A stretch of 64,000 nt of DNA from Metallyticus violacea. Lineage: Eukaryota; Arthropoda; Insecta; Mantodea; Metallyticidae. The stretch lies in the NCBI GenBank assembly GCA_030762175.1, contig CM060843.1, forward strand, positions 114,233,369 to 114,297,368. The letters are read 5' to 3'. Position numbers and translations under genes: made by a program. Below are positions 8,988 through 21,659 of the stretch, in pieces. Numbering within the stretch: the stretch's first letter is position 1; every line of letters begins with the position of its first letter. The notes below the pieces were generated by a model. That model was not told the DNA's origin, ran no database searches, and was given only the letters and a program-made list of their open reading frames with translations.

Positions 8988-11900
8988 GTTACCGACTCAC
9001 TTTATTAGAAAATGTTCTCAATATATGTAATTTTATCACATTAACTGAGTTATTTTGAAATCTATCGAGAGTGTCGTTACTAGCCACAAACTGATCCACA
9101 TGACTTTGTACGAGAAACACACAGGCCGACATAAAACGTTACAAACGAAGCGACATATGAATTAAACAGGAGTGTGAGCTCTTTCAGGTTGTTAAATTTT
9201 AATTGAAGAGTGCACAGTGATGCCTCACAGTCCAACGAGGACTTTTCTCTGACACTTCGGACAGCCACACAGAGAGAAAAACAAACGCAGGAGCACTGGG
9301 GATAGGTGACGACAGAGTGTTGCCTATATTAAAAAACGTGTTGCTCGGACACGCTGTTTCCGTTAAGTGCGCGGCTGGGTGGGTAGAATGTCCGTTCTGT
9401 TCTACCGCGTCTCCCCTCTCTTAATTCACTTCTGTCTGCAACAATTTTATGTATTCCAGTAGAAATTATCATCCAATATTAATTATAGGAAGACACATTT
9501 CCTAATGCAATTTTCCAAATCAACGTGAAAAATATATACTCTACTCGTATGTATATATGTATGTATTAAACTTGATCAAAATTACTTTATATTTAATTTT
9601 TGAACAGTAAAATTATGTACATAGCACTAACTAAAATTAATTTGAATAATGAATGACAAAGAACTATGGAAAACTACAAATTAATTTAACACACAATTGA
9701 TAAAAAGTATAACAGCAATAGTGCACTGAATCTATACAACATTATTAAATCATTTTAATATAAATTTTAAATCACTAAAGCTAATTAACCTTGAAACTTT
9801 TTGGCGCATTCAACAAGTAACCAAGTATTAACTCTTGACTCATCAAATTACAAATACAAAATGCAACAAATTTTTCCATTTTAAGAGAAGTAAAAGTTTA
9901 AAGCCTTGTAAAAATTACTATAGCTTAACACATTGATCTAGCATTGTACATTCTATGGCCAGACATTGTAAAAATATCTTGACTAGTAATTATGTAAACT
10001 CTTTACCAATACTTGGGTCACTGGTCTCAGCTGAAAAGTTTGAATTTCAAAGTCGAAAATCGACTCTACTTCTAAAATAATTTTTGCTGCGTCTTATCGA
10101 GAGAGATATCAAGCAGTTCACTAAGCTTTTCTGTCAACAACCCTTAATTCCGTTTATATAGGATTCATTGCAAATAATAAGCAAGCAACCTGGTCATCAG
10201 ATCATGTATAATAGTAGACAGCAAAAGAAAGGGGAAAAAAAGAGGTAAGAGAAGAAATAAGAAAACTTTATGTATAGGATCGAGAAAATTAATGTGCGCA
10301 AAATCGGCGCACTGCTCAGTCTGAGCATGGAGTTTATTTGGTATACCAAATACCAAATAAACTAGACCCACATCAGATTTTACAATTTGCATTTGCAAAT
10401 GTTGTACTCAGCAACTTTTATCATTTGCAACATCAGCTAATTAGAAGAAAGTACTATTTCTTTTGACATTTGTATTTCCAAGAATCTTGATTGTGTAATC
10501 AGAAAGAATGAGTATTTCAGCTGCTCAAAGTCTGAGCAAGAATTATAAAATGTATTATGTATGTATATGAAAGAAAGTATACCTTCAGCAGTTTTTACCT
10601 GCAACATCAATTAATTAGAGTAGAGCTCTAATGACTTTTGTATTTCACGAAACTTTAAAATTCATTCGAAAAGAACGTAGTTTCCAAATTTCTGTGTTCA
10701 AAAGGAATGCTTTTATTGAAATACGCTTTTGTAACGTTCCTTAAAGTATATTGTAAATCTTCAACGCATTGAAAATAATAACAATGCGTTTAAATGGAAT
10801 GATTTCAGTTACCGGCATTTAAGCAAAGATAACTCGCGGAAATTAGAACGCGTTCACATTTTTGTTCCAGTATGTTCCTCTAACAAGTAGACTGCTAAAT
10901 TAAACCAGATGTTCCAAAATTACAGCGAAAAACTTTGGAATAGGATAGATTTATCATTTTAAAGCATTTTTGGTTAAGTAATCAAGGGCTACAACGTTTC
11001 GTCTCAGTATAATAAGATTAGTCATTATTTGGATGATTTTGAAGGATGAGATTGGGGTAATCCGTAAATAAAAATTAATAAATAGTCATTATAGTCAATA
11101 ATTATTAATATGATATTCATTCTACTCGAGAATACACGGTAGCAGAAACAAAATGCAATTAATAAACTATTACTGAAGTGTTAAATTAATATTCTGAAAC
11201 AAATAGATACATTATTTTCATCTCAAAGCAGATGCTAGAACACATGACCATTCACTTCCAGAAAAAGCGCTCATCGACGTGTCATATATACTCTGTCTAA
11301 CTCTCTCAAAGACACCAAGCATGTCTCTGATGAGAAGCATGGATACTGAGCTGAAAGAGTAAATAAACTACGGGGAAACACAGAAACCAAACAGCGCAAC
11401 CCGATGGGTTCCTTAACAAAACTTGCATTAAATAACGTTATCTAACTTATCTAAAAAAAATTGTCGGTCTAATTTTGGGACCTTTTGTGTACATGTGTTA
11501 AATTTGTGAGGACAGTATAACTTATTTGAAAAAAAATAACACAGTCAACAGTTAATAATTTTGGTAAAGACAAAAAGAATATTTTGTTTAATAATATTTT
11601 AAACGCAAGTGTTTTTATTGATAATGGTATGTTTAACAAGATACTAAAGCTAATGAATAATATCTCTTTTTACGGTTTGAGTAAAAAATGCATTAACTAC
11701 ATTTAAAAATAAACAATAAATATCACATAATTAATGAAACAACAAAATTATTTGCGCTTAAATTATTTTAACATGTAAGCTCAAAAAGTTAATAAACTGA
11801 TAAATAAACAAACTAAGATTATAATTATAAGATAGTAACACAATAATTTATTTTATAAACTTTTTAAGATTGTATTCAATTTTGAAATTATATGTAACTC

Positions 11901-12357
11901 ATTGTAGAGGCCAGGGTCCAAAGTATCATATATATGTTACTTGCTGTTAAGCCCATAAGGGCAGAATGAAAAAAATATTAAATGTAAGAATGTTGTTGAA
12001 TTTATCTATGCAGTTTCAACTCCTGTTATTTTATTTAATCATCGATCTGAGAAGTGCAATCTCTAGAATGTAGATATTATAAGCGCGTATGGAATTAATT
12101 ATTTTAATGCCTTAGACGAACTAATGTCAGTTGTATATATACTTTAAATTTAACGTAGCATATTTTTTGTGCTTATTATTATAATGAAGTAAATAATGAA
12201 GGGTATCTCATGCTAATAAGAGGTTTAAAAGTCAATTAAAGAGCAAAATACTTCAGAGAAATTTTCTCATGTATATCTTTTTCAAGAAATTATTATATTG
12301 AGATTATACCCTTTGCTTGAGAAATTTTGGTTACTATAATAAGGTCCCGTCGAAACT
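8988..12357. other. AT-rich noncoding stretch, no gene seen
   Basis: No coding motif is recognised. The part near 9300-9420 is locally GC-richer (GTTGCTCGGACACGC, TGCGCGGCTGGGTGGG) but shows no open frame or CpG-island-like extent that would support a promoter call. A short perfect hairpin at 10332-10362 is listed separately. Confidence 0.5.
10332..10362. repeat. Perfect 12-bp inverted repeat
   Basis: GTTTATTTGGTA (10332-10343) is followed after seven bases by its exact reverse complement TACCAAATAAAC (10351-10362). The loop TACCAAA repeats part of the arm, so the sequence could fold in two registers. Confidence 0.85.
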
Positions 12358-12371
12358 TTGACGTTCTTCCT

Positions 12372-12636
12372 ACCGCCACGGGTGACCGAGATCGTTAAGG
12401 CGCGGATGTCTGGTGTTCGAATCCCGCCAGTACCATCCTCCCTGACTGAGATTTTTTTTAGGCTTTCCTCAGTCCTCATAAATGGCAAATGCCGGGGAGG
12501 TACCCTAAACTTAGGTCTGGAATGTTTCCTTCCTTAAAAATAAATCCTTTCCCAATATATCATTTCATTTCATGTATCATCAGTGTCCATCGCCTATGGT
12601 GCCTCTGTAGCAAAAACGGGCGTTACCATTTATTCG
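12372..12636 (+). mobile_element. tRNA-derived SINE family B
   Basis: The head CCGCCACGGGTGACCGAGAT with GTTAAGGCGCGG resembles a tRNA box A, and GTGTTCGAATCCCGCC is box B. The body follows: TCCTCCCTGACTGAG, TCAGTCCTCATAAATGGC, AAATGCCGGGGAGGTACC, CCTTTCCCAATATATCATTT and the 3' end AAAAACGGGCGTTACC. About 13 bases between box A and box B (CTCGTGAGCGGGA in other copies) are deleted. Flanks TTGACGTTCTTCCT (12358-12371) and TTGACGTCTCTCCT (12637-12650) match at 11 of 14 and are a plausible aged target duplication. Confidence 0.93.
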
Positions 12637-12650
12637 TTGACGTCTCTCCT

Positions 12651-14811
12651 TGTTGATTTTGTGGTGATTTGTTTGCTATTGTTTTGCTGCAATACTTTGT
12701 ACATGGAGGGGATTTTGAGAATTTTTTTCTTTACATAAGACAGTTTTGCTATCAAAACAAATGTTTCATAGCCGAGCTTTTGAGTATACTGCTGTAGCTT
12801 TATGCTTCAAGACCTCTTTTCTTTCAGCAGAAAACTTCGACTTAATATATGCATGAAAAAATTGTGTTTTTGTGTCGACTTTCTCAGGGATTAGGGTAGT
12901 ATGGTCTGCTGCCTGCAGATTATTAAAAAAACTTAATCTATTATATTCTACAGCCTAAATCATTGCATTGTTTTCCTTTCAGTTTATTATTACTTTTCTT
13001 TTTGAGAATACAGCCTATTTCTCATTTACGTTACAAATCTTTAGTTCTCTTCAGTTTATTTTTATCTAGCTGAGCATACCTTTCAGTAAATCTTAAATTT
13101 ACAGTTCAGAAATCCCAAAATCTCTTTAATTAAATTTCAGCTGTATTAAGTTTGTAAAATAAGAGACTCAAGTGAACTTAAGACAAACAAACAGAACGCT
13201 TTTAAAGGACATCTGCAGAGCCTTCTCAAAGGAATATGTGAGTTTTTAAAATATTATTTAAATGTGTGTCTATATAAGGGGAAAATATTAGTATTTCGTT
13301 TCTACCGAAATTTTCAAGTGCACAGTAGGAGTAATAAATGGAAAAGTAATCATTAGGCACTTGTCCCTTTTCGTATGGTTTGTTTTTATTTTTAGGGAGT
13401 ATATAGTTAATATTACTGTTAAAAACTGAGTGAAAAATGCGTTGAACACTTCTAGTTTTGTTGTAGTAGTTAAGCTTTAGTTTACGGCAAATTTTCCACT
13501 TCTTATTAGCAGAGATTCTCTGACATCTTGAATCGTTTTATCTGCAAGTTCCCGGATGGGAAGAGCGTGCAACTTGAAGTACTTAGTGCATGTATCGTTT
13601 TTAGTTACGGTGGTGCTACAATACTTTGAAGTAAATAAGCACTTAGCCTAAGCGCATTGTTGTATTATTCCGCATTCTAGACAATGGATGATCAGGTGAC
13701 AAGAGTGCTGGAGTTGGAATAGAAATGGTCAGAATCCGGGAGCTTCCCCACCTTTCATTACCATATGGAAATTAGTTGCCATTTCAATTACGATGTCCTC
13801 CTATCCCTGTGCTTTAGCTCTAGAGCCCTCAGAGGGGCTGGCATCTTCACCTTTGCCGCTCGCTACCTGCTCTCAACTGTCAAAAGCAGACGTGCCATTG
13901 CACTACTCGACTGTCCTCTACCACAATAAATTGGAGCAGAGAGCATGTGGTATATTTTTGTGCGGTTTAGGCTTATTTCCCCTTTCGCGTTTACCAAAGA
14001 GCACTTATATAAATAACAACAACTGCGGGGGGCGGCAGTCATACTAACACTTCGTACAGTGTCTAAAGTGCCACATTTCTAAAAACTATAGAGTAAATTC
14101 TTTTAATTATTACTCAAGCTAATACTGATTAAGTGAATTCATAAAATGCAGTATGAAACAGGATATCGACTTTCGGCCTTATACCGTCTTGAAGATTATC
14201 AAACTAACGTTTCAACAGTAGCCATCAGGAATCAATAATAGAGCACTATAGAACAAAAATAACTCCATCGGGGTCAACAGAAGTATTTCAGCGTGTTAAG
14301 ACGGGTGAACTCATTGCTCAGAACTATTAAGGTGTCTAATAATTAATATTATTTTTCCTTTCTTTCATATTTTATAAAGTAATTGAAATTGTTTACGAGG
14401 TATTTACTGAAATATTTCAGTTTTCATAGGGAAAAATGTTATATACGACTGTTTTAAATTGAGCAAAAAGTCAACAAGTTACGAACTTCTTTCCTTTTGT
14501 GGTACTGCAGGGATCAGATTATAAATCACCTTCTGGAGTTCGAAGTTACTGTGAGGTGAAGGCGATGGGGTTGCCAATGAGTGATAGTCCAGTGATTCAG
14601 TAGCGGAGATACATACTTGTTGTGTTGTCGAAGTGTAGTACATACTGGGAGTATGCGTACAAGTTTGCAAGAAAACTCAACAAGCACAAATAATATTTCA
14701 AAAGAGCTTTATATAGCTTAGCATTGAGATCCAGCAAATCATACAAAGGTTGGCGATTCATGCCTCGTGCATTAACGCAGGAAAAAAATCGTAGCCAAAT
14801 AGATGGAACGG
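12651..14811. other. Noncoding stretch, no gene seen
   Basis: Nothing recognisable was found. An 84-codon frame at 13793-14047 is locally GC-richer than its surroundings but lacks a domain, a splice context or a partner exon, so I do not call it a gene. Confidence 0.45.
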
Positions 14812-14967
14812 TACGTGAGATGAAATTATAAATTCGGAAAGAATTTTAATTTAAGCGATCCAGTCCTAATTTTGGAACATATGCCGGATTTACTATTTAT
14901 GAAGATAAGGAACACCTGGAAGAAACCTAAGTCAGTGAGGATGGTTCTGGTGGAAATCGGACCCAAT
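14812..14967 (-). mobile_element. SINE family B, ancient degraded copy
   Basis: Read on the plus strand, the copy gives TACGTGAGATGAAATTATAA (against TACATGAGATGAAATGATA in good copies), then TCCAGTCCTAATTTT, ATGCCGGATTTACTATTTAT, AACCTAAGTCAGTGAGGATG and GTTCTGGTGGAAATCGGACC, in the right order and spacing for a reversed SINE B. Box B is mutated (AATCGGAC for AATCGAAC) and the outer head is missing. It is the most diverged copy in the window and so probably the oldest. Confidence 0.8.
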
Positions 14968-17104
14968 TAAGTTAACTGGCGTATATTTGGCCGTTTAACG
15001 AGTTAATTCTCAATTAACTTTTCATCATGGCAAGGCGAATGTTGGATATGCTATTTAAATACCACATTATCCCAAGACGCTGAGGATAGTTTCCGAAAGA
15101 CAAGATTTATTTAATAGTATGGAGGAAACAGATTTCCAAATGCGGTTTCGGCTGGGTAAAGTTTCGGCATTAGATATTCTAAGTTCTATGGAATATGGCC
15201 TGGAATTCCCAATAGGCATTTGAATTTTTATAATATTTAAATAATGTTAAAAGTCTTACTATTACGCCGTAAATATTACATAAAACAGGGGTCTTTATGT
15301 TGTAGGCTACATTTTAAGTTACACTAAGGAAGTTATGCCTTCCCATATCTCGAAAGTTGGTTTAACTGAACTGTCAAACATTAGTATAAAATGAAATATA
15401 AATGAAAGGAACGTATTCTGTTCGTTTAAGCAATCAAGCCGTTTATCCAATGAATGTACACAACGAGTTAACGCTACAGGAAGTACATGTATAGCAGCAG
15501 GTGATTTCGTATCGAGTGAGCGCTGCTATATCTCATCTTTCTCCCTTACACATTAAATTCGCCTCTTTCCCTCCAGTTCTGATGTGTAATTGTCATGAAA
15601 AACGAATGAGTGACGATCTGCGGTATTTTATAAATGCTGTATACAGCATTGTTTTCTGTTTCCATGGCATTTTAAATCACAAATTTTCTCTAATTCAGAA
15701 GGCCGTGATGGCTTAAATCCGAATTAGCTAATTGACTGCGTATTTATTTTAGTGAGGTGCAAAAGATGTAATTGGGAATTAACTTCCTCAAATAACTTAA
15801 TTCATAATTAGTATATTCTCAATTAGTAAGCACTTGGTGAGATCGGCCCTAAATCCAGCCAAGATTGCATTGCTCCTGGTATCCTCCGATGAAACGTGTA
15901 TTTTTAGGACATAAATTGAAAATGTATATCCAGCATAAATAATTATAGGAGTGGTAAATGAAAATCTGACAATACTTCCAGAAGAGAAACATTTTTTTTT
16001 TGAACTCAGATCTCTAAAAATTATTTTTCCCGATGATCATTATTTCTAAATCATTTTTCTAAAACCAAAATTTCTATTGTAGTGATACTTTTATATATGA
16101 GAGCGATTTCTTATTCTAATTACATTTCTATGGAAACGGTCTTGTTTTCAGATAAATAGAATGCTCGAAAATCTAATCCTTGTTTATATCAATCAATTAA
16201 TAAATGCATTAATCTATTTAATTGTGTGTGTGTGTGCGTGTGTGTGTGTACGAAGCGGAAAATTTGAATTTACTTTAATCGTGTAAAAGAAGGGTTAGAT
16301 TAAACTTATTTTTAGAGAAATTTGCCTACTATGCAGAATAATTTGCACTCTATCAATATGGAATACGAAACATTTGAACGCCTAAAGCTTGACTGCTTAC
16401 AAATAATAGACCAACATATCAAATCTTAGTAGTGTACATCAGTTGTAATGTGCAATATGTTGACTAAAGTTACTCTTAAACTTACTCCTATACTAACACT
16501 TCTGAAAAATTAATTGCGATATTTCATCTGTGAAGTAGAAATATAATGATGCAGAGTATAAGATATTTCGTATTTGTACTGTTTGAACTTTTCTGTCTTA
16601 TACTTTCTGCTTTAGGATTTGATATATTACATAAATAATAGTTATGAATATAAACAATACGGATCGTAAGCGAAAGCGGATTCACTTATATACAAAGATA
16701 ATGCGTTATATATTTATATATTCCAACATGGATTCAAGAAGCTACACACTTATTATAGTTTCTGTATTTCTCATTGGAATGCAGTTTATCCCCTATAAGG
16801 GATAAATGTAATGGTTGGCTGAGCTGCACAGGAAATGTACGTTTCACCATGTGTTGTATTCCCACAGTGAAACGATCAGAAACACCAATATTTGAATTAC
16901 GGGTAAGCAGTACAGCTAATGCTAAAACAAATTTTCTGAGTTACCCTGGGAATCTTCAATAGCACTACCTATTTTATACGTTTTAGCACGTTAAATTTAT
17001 TTTTCTACAGTGTTTGGATATAGTTTCTCCTTTTAACTCTATCTACTGTTAATATAAACTGCAGTAAGTGTGAGTAAATGATGACATCATAGATGGGGAA
17101 AGCG
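14968..17104. other. AT-rich noncoding stretch, no gene seen
   Basis: No coding motif is recognised. A short GT repeat at 16222-16250 is the only clear structure. Confidence 0.5.
16222..16250. repeat. (GT)n microsatellite
   Basis: This is an imperfect GT dinucleotide run with one GC interruption. Confidence 0.9.
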
Positions 17105-17116
17105 TTATTAGTTGTT

Positions 17117-17328
17117 GTTACCGCCACGGGTGACCGATCCCTGACTGGGGTTTTTCCAGGTTTTTCTCAGTCCTCATAAATGGCTAATGCCGGGGAGGTA
17201 CTCCTAAACTTAGGCCTGGAGCGCTTGCTTCCTTCAAAAAATATCCCTAATTAATTTATCATTCCATCTCATGTATCATCAGTGCCCACCGATTGTGGTG
17301 CCTCAGTAGTACAAACGGGCGTTAAACA
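17117..17328 (+). mobile_element. SINE family B, copy with promoter-deleting internal gap
   Basis: The copy starts CCGCCACGGGTGACCGA and then jumps straight to TCCCTGACTGGGG, losing the whole tRNA-like segment with box B that other copies have between these two blocks. Both edges of the missing segment carry GACCG in intact copies, so a short-homology deletion explains the gap. The rest of the body (AATGCCGGGGAGGTACT, CATCTCATGTATCATCAGTG, AAACGGGCGTTAAAC) is well kept. Flanks TTATTAGTTGTT (17105-17116) and TTATTAACTGTT (17329-17340) match 10 of 12 and may be the target duplication. Confidence 0.92.
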
Positions 17329-17340
17329 TTATTAACTGTT

Positions 17341-18342
17341 CTTGTTGTCGATGATAGGTACTGGACTATTCAGTTAAAGGAAGTGCCATGTTACTAAGAC
17401 TAGGGGTTCAGTTTTAACCTAAAGGTGGCCTTGTGATATTTACGATTGGTGGACTAACAAATTTCCGCGTTTTCTCCCTTGTCTCCAGTTTCTATCACTA
17501 ACACTTCCTACCTCCCTCTCCCTATGCACTTTTTCATATTCCTTTATTTTGTTCGTATCTTAACAGGTGACTGCTATTTCAGCGAAGATCATGCCATCTA
17601 TAAATCTAGCCGAACCATTCCCTTCTTAAGCAAATCTGAACTTTGGCATTGACTTCCCTAGTGAAGTTGAGGACTCTTGTTTCGCGTACCCGGTGTAGGC
17701 GTTCGGTATTATGTGAGAGGTAGTTGCTCCTGTAGGTCTGACTTCTGAAGCAACATGGATGCCTGGGGGGTATCTGCTAATGCTTATGTATGGGGGTTGT
17801 GGCACAGAATGGTTCATTCATTCGCACACTTACCAACAAGAACAAGCTTTCATATCGTCCGCAGCTCTTCTTGCTCCACTCTGAAGAGCTCTGTAGTTCT
17901 GCAGATAAGCACACAATACCATCATATATTTTTTTCTTTTTAGGATTTATAATAACTAGACATTTGATTTTAAGTCAAATGCCTATAATGCTCCTTTATG
18001 GAAAAAGAAAAAAAGAAGTATTAATATATACGTTTCATTAATATTGAAACCCATTCATAGATTTTTTATAGCACCCTAAAAATACCTTAAAATGATTGTT
18101 AAAGCCTAATTTGCTAATATTCGGTTTGAAATGCCTAAATCGGTGTACAATTTCGTTATTTCATTGTTAATTTACATATTTATACATATAAGCAACATAA
18201 AAACCAATTTTTTTGCGGGGAGGGGAGGGTTAATACTACCAGGAAATGCAGTAATGAGTGAAACTTTGTATCTTTATCGAATAGAATTTCAACCATATGC
18301 CGCATAGCGGTTGGTTTGATTCTGTTAGCCTCTCTCCTTCAG
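17341..18342. other. Noncoding stretch, no gene seen
   Basis: There are several short frames of about 60-80 codons on both strands around 17.6-18.0 kb, but none has a recognisable domain. No repeat head was found. Confidence 0.45.
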
Positions 18343-18346
18343 TTAA

Positions 18347-18882
18347 CCGTACAGACAGCATGATTCTGCTGCAAAAATCCCGAACGGCAGCGAAGAAATG
18401 CGACTGGTTACGATTTCAATAACTTCTCCGCTGCCGTTGGGAACTTAGGCCGCATGATCGTGCTGTGTTCAATTAGAAAGTGTTGTGTGGAGTTCTATTA
18501 TTTTTTGTTAAACCTAAACTAAATTAACTACACTAGTCTAATCTAATCTAACCTAACATATTCAGAAAGTAATATTTACTCTATTATGAACATTGTAGGC
18601 AAATTATGATTAAATAGAGAAAAAGGTAATATTTATTAATAATTACAGGAGAGAGGAAAAAAGTAACGTTTATGTATAACTTCAGAAAAAAATAGCTGCG
18701 AGGGGATCGAACGCACGACATTCTCATTACTAGCACAGCGCTCCTAACGAACGAGCTAATAAGTCCACATGCTCACCAAGGAAAACATTCGCTTAAAATA
18801 ACCCCTACTACTGAAATCGTAACCAATACGCTTTCTTCGTCATCGTTCGGAACTCCGGCCGCAGGATCGTGCTGTCTGTAGG
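18347..18882. mobile_element. TTAA-flanked inverted-repeat element, possible piggyBac-type MITE
   Basis: The ends are inverted repeats: CCGTACAGACAGCATGATTC on the left and, as reverse complement of the right end, CCTACAGACAGCACGATCC. Similarity continues inward for about 75 bp, through CCGAACGGCAGCGAAGAAAT on the left and CCGAACGATGACGAAGAAAG on the right, to GGTTACGATTTCAATA/GTA. TTAA lies directly outside both ends (18343-18346 and 18883-18886), the hallmark target of piggyBac elements. A third inverted copy of the end sequence lies inside at about 18424-18471. There is no transposase, so it would be non-autonomous. The family assignment is inference from TTAA and the leading CC. Confidence 0.6.
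18694..18769 (-). pseudogene. tRNA-like sequence (degraded, Ile/Thr-like)
   Basis: The minus strand reads TTAGCTCGTTCGTTAGGAGC (box A-like), an anticodon-arm-like GTGCTAGTAATGAG and GTGCGTTCGATCCCC (box B). The order and spacing match a tRNA, most like an isoleucine tRNA with a changed anticodon loop. The T-stem and acceptor stem do not pair, so it is not functional. It lies inside the TTAA-flanked element and may be a captured tRNA pseudogene or the head of a SINE. Confidence 0.5.
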
Positions 18883-18886
18883 TTAA

Positions 18887-19905
18887 GTCTTTCCCTATTC
18901 TTATTTGTGTTGAGAAGTTTGAAGTGGTAAGACGTTTTCCGCGAGAGATTATGGATATAAGCTATCTGAGACTATGTCGTGCACTGACCAGTAAATCAGA
19001 ATATGATCGATATTGGAAATTAGTAAAAATTGTCTCTTTTTCACCGTTTTTTTTGGAATGTGTTTAAATTAATTTAAAGTTATGATTCATTTATACGAAT
19101 TTCTTTTTTTAATTGTCCTTTTATGGGCTACTCTCTAAAATTGCTATATTTCTAATGAAAATACTATGTAGGAGTTCTCGCAGATAATGGTCTAATCATT
19201 TTGTACCTATTGTTGGATAAATAAAGTACCAAATTCTTTGACATAGGCCTTTGCAACATTTACTTCCTTATATTACTTAACATTTTCTTTTTAAAAAATG
19301 CATCTTGGTTGTAGTGGAACATAATTCAAGGACATCTAGCGGCATCATCATAAATCATGTACAGACATGGTGCTCACCTCGGCTTTTCTGACTTGGAAGG
19401 TAAACAGGTACTAAAGAGAGTTGATATAGGAGAACACCTATCTCCCAGGACAAGTAACTCTGAGACGAAAGCCCCTGGATGCAATATTTAGCAAGGAAGG
19501 TGCTATCATAAACTAGTTCCTCAAAATAGTTACAACTTGCCCAGGTTGTCACTCATATTTCGTTTTCCACCACCTGAGAGTAGAATTATTAATCTCCAAG
19601 GTAATGTTTCTCCCAGTGTATTACCCGCCTAAGTCTCGTGATTCAGGTTACGTTGTGCAAACGCAATATACTTCTCCGAATTCTTAGAATGTTACGCTTT
19701 TATGATGGTCCTTTTGTCCAGAATAATGTAAACCATTCATCTTCCTATTGCACGTTAACCTGCTATTCTTAACATTTTATAATGGAAGTAGTTTATATGT
19801 TTTAGGTCAACATTAAAGCGAAAACGAGGAAAAGTGCATTAATAAGCAGAGTATAAGCTATGTCTTTTATCTGTCAGTATCGTATTAATAAATGACATTA
19901 GGTAT
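18887..19905. other. Noncoding stretch, no gene seen
   Basis: This is AT-rich with short motif-free frames on both strands. It ends at a large trinucleotide repeat. Confidence 0.5.
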
Positions 19906-20466
<561 letters not shown>

Positions 20467-21659
20467 ACAGTGAGGTTATTTCAATTACGAATCAGTAGAG
20501 GGCGGCTACATACTGAGAGGAGCCAGTCGTGAAGGTCTATAATGCTTCCGTAGGTAGAAGCTTGTAGTCAGTTTGACAGAAGTTTTGTCCATTGTGGATT
20601 CCTGTGCTATTTAGTGCTTTCACTGTATGTAAACAGTGTGTTAGTTTCTTCGTTAGTTATTATATTGCATAAACCCAGTCTTGAAGAATGAATTTTAGTA
20701 CTAATATATGTGAAAACGGATTTTTGCTGAGTAATGGTCAGACAATAGGCCCGAAAATATTCCGATAATTGGGTTTCAGGTATTCAAAATGTTGCCGTCT
20801 TGTTGACAAGTTATGAAAGATTAGATCTCTCAATGATAAGAAGCGTGTTTCGAACCGCCGATTCTTAGGAAGAAAAATGAAATAGAGGAATTTCCTACGC
20901 AGATGCCGACAATGTACTGCAGCTGAGGGGCATCATAAGTGTTAGGGCTAATTATTATTAGTTTTAAATGCATTGTTATTTTATGCTTTCAATAAAACTG
21001 TAAATATTAAATAAAGGTACTAACATTACGCGCGGCGACCCTCCCTTTTTCCGGTTGTAGTGATCACAGTGCACCAGCAAGAAACCACGTTCAAGTGGCC
21101 CTTGACTCAAATAATCTCACTGTATTATCTCCACCAATTCAGGGTGCTTTTGAGGTATAGGTTGAACACAATATGTTATTTTTATAACTTTAAAGAAAAA
21201 TATAAAAATAAATAATTCAACATAATTATAGAACTAATCTGATAAGGTCATACTAAATACGCCTCTTTTCGGCTGTTCTTCTGGAAATACATGTATGCAT
21301 GTTCGGGAAAAAAGGATACAATCACTGTGTGTACCTTTGAATTAATTTCAAAGCTTTCCTTAGCCTGGTTCCTTTCATTTCACTGGAGTGATTTTGAAGT
21401 ATGTGCTCTAGTCAATTTCATCCAAAAGTAATTTAGTGTTGATGCTAAATACCCTCTGTTTTACTTCCTGTATAACTTTCGAAAATTTTATAATTAACTA
21501 ATAAACAAAATTTAACTTTAAAATGATTTATAGGTGAAACATTATGATTCGCGTTAATTCTGTCCAAAAATTCAATCCATTTCTAACAGTATTCAGGATT
21601 TCAGTTATTACAGTTTCAGTAAGGTTGAAACATTCGAAACAAAATAGTTTCGCTGAGTT
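20467..21659. other. Noncoding stretch, no gene seen
   Basis: No domain is recognised. CAATAAAACTGTAAATATTAAATAAA near 20990-21016 contains polyadenylation-signal-like hexamers and could be the 3' end of an unknown transcript or retroelement on the plus strand, but nothing upstream identifies one. Confidence 0.4.

Noticed and set aside
12282..12488. Minus-strand frame of the type RTEESLKK ... GIRTPD ... TRGG; the same pattern at 39373, 57197 and 63630
   Set aside because: The recurring peptide is simply the reverse translation of SINE B copies, not a conserved gene.
18541..18560. CTAATCTAATCTAACCTAAC as a telomere-like repeat
   Set aside because: It is only three or four degenerate units and lies inside an inverted-repeat element; it is not a TTAGG array.
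18694..18769. Functional tRNA-Ile or tRNA-Thr gene
   Set aside because: The acceptor and T stems do not pair, so it is reported only as a tRNA-like pseudogene.
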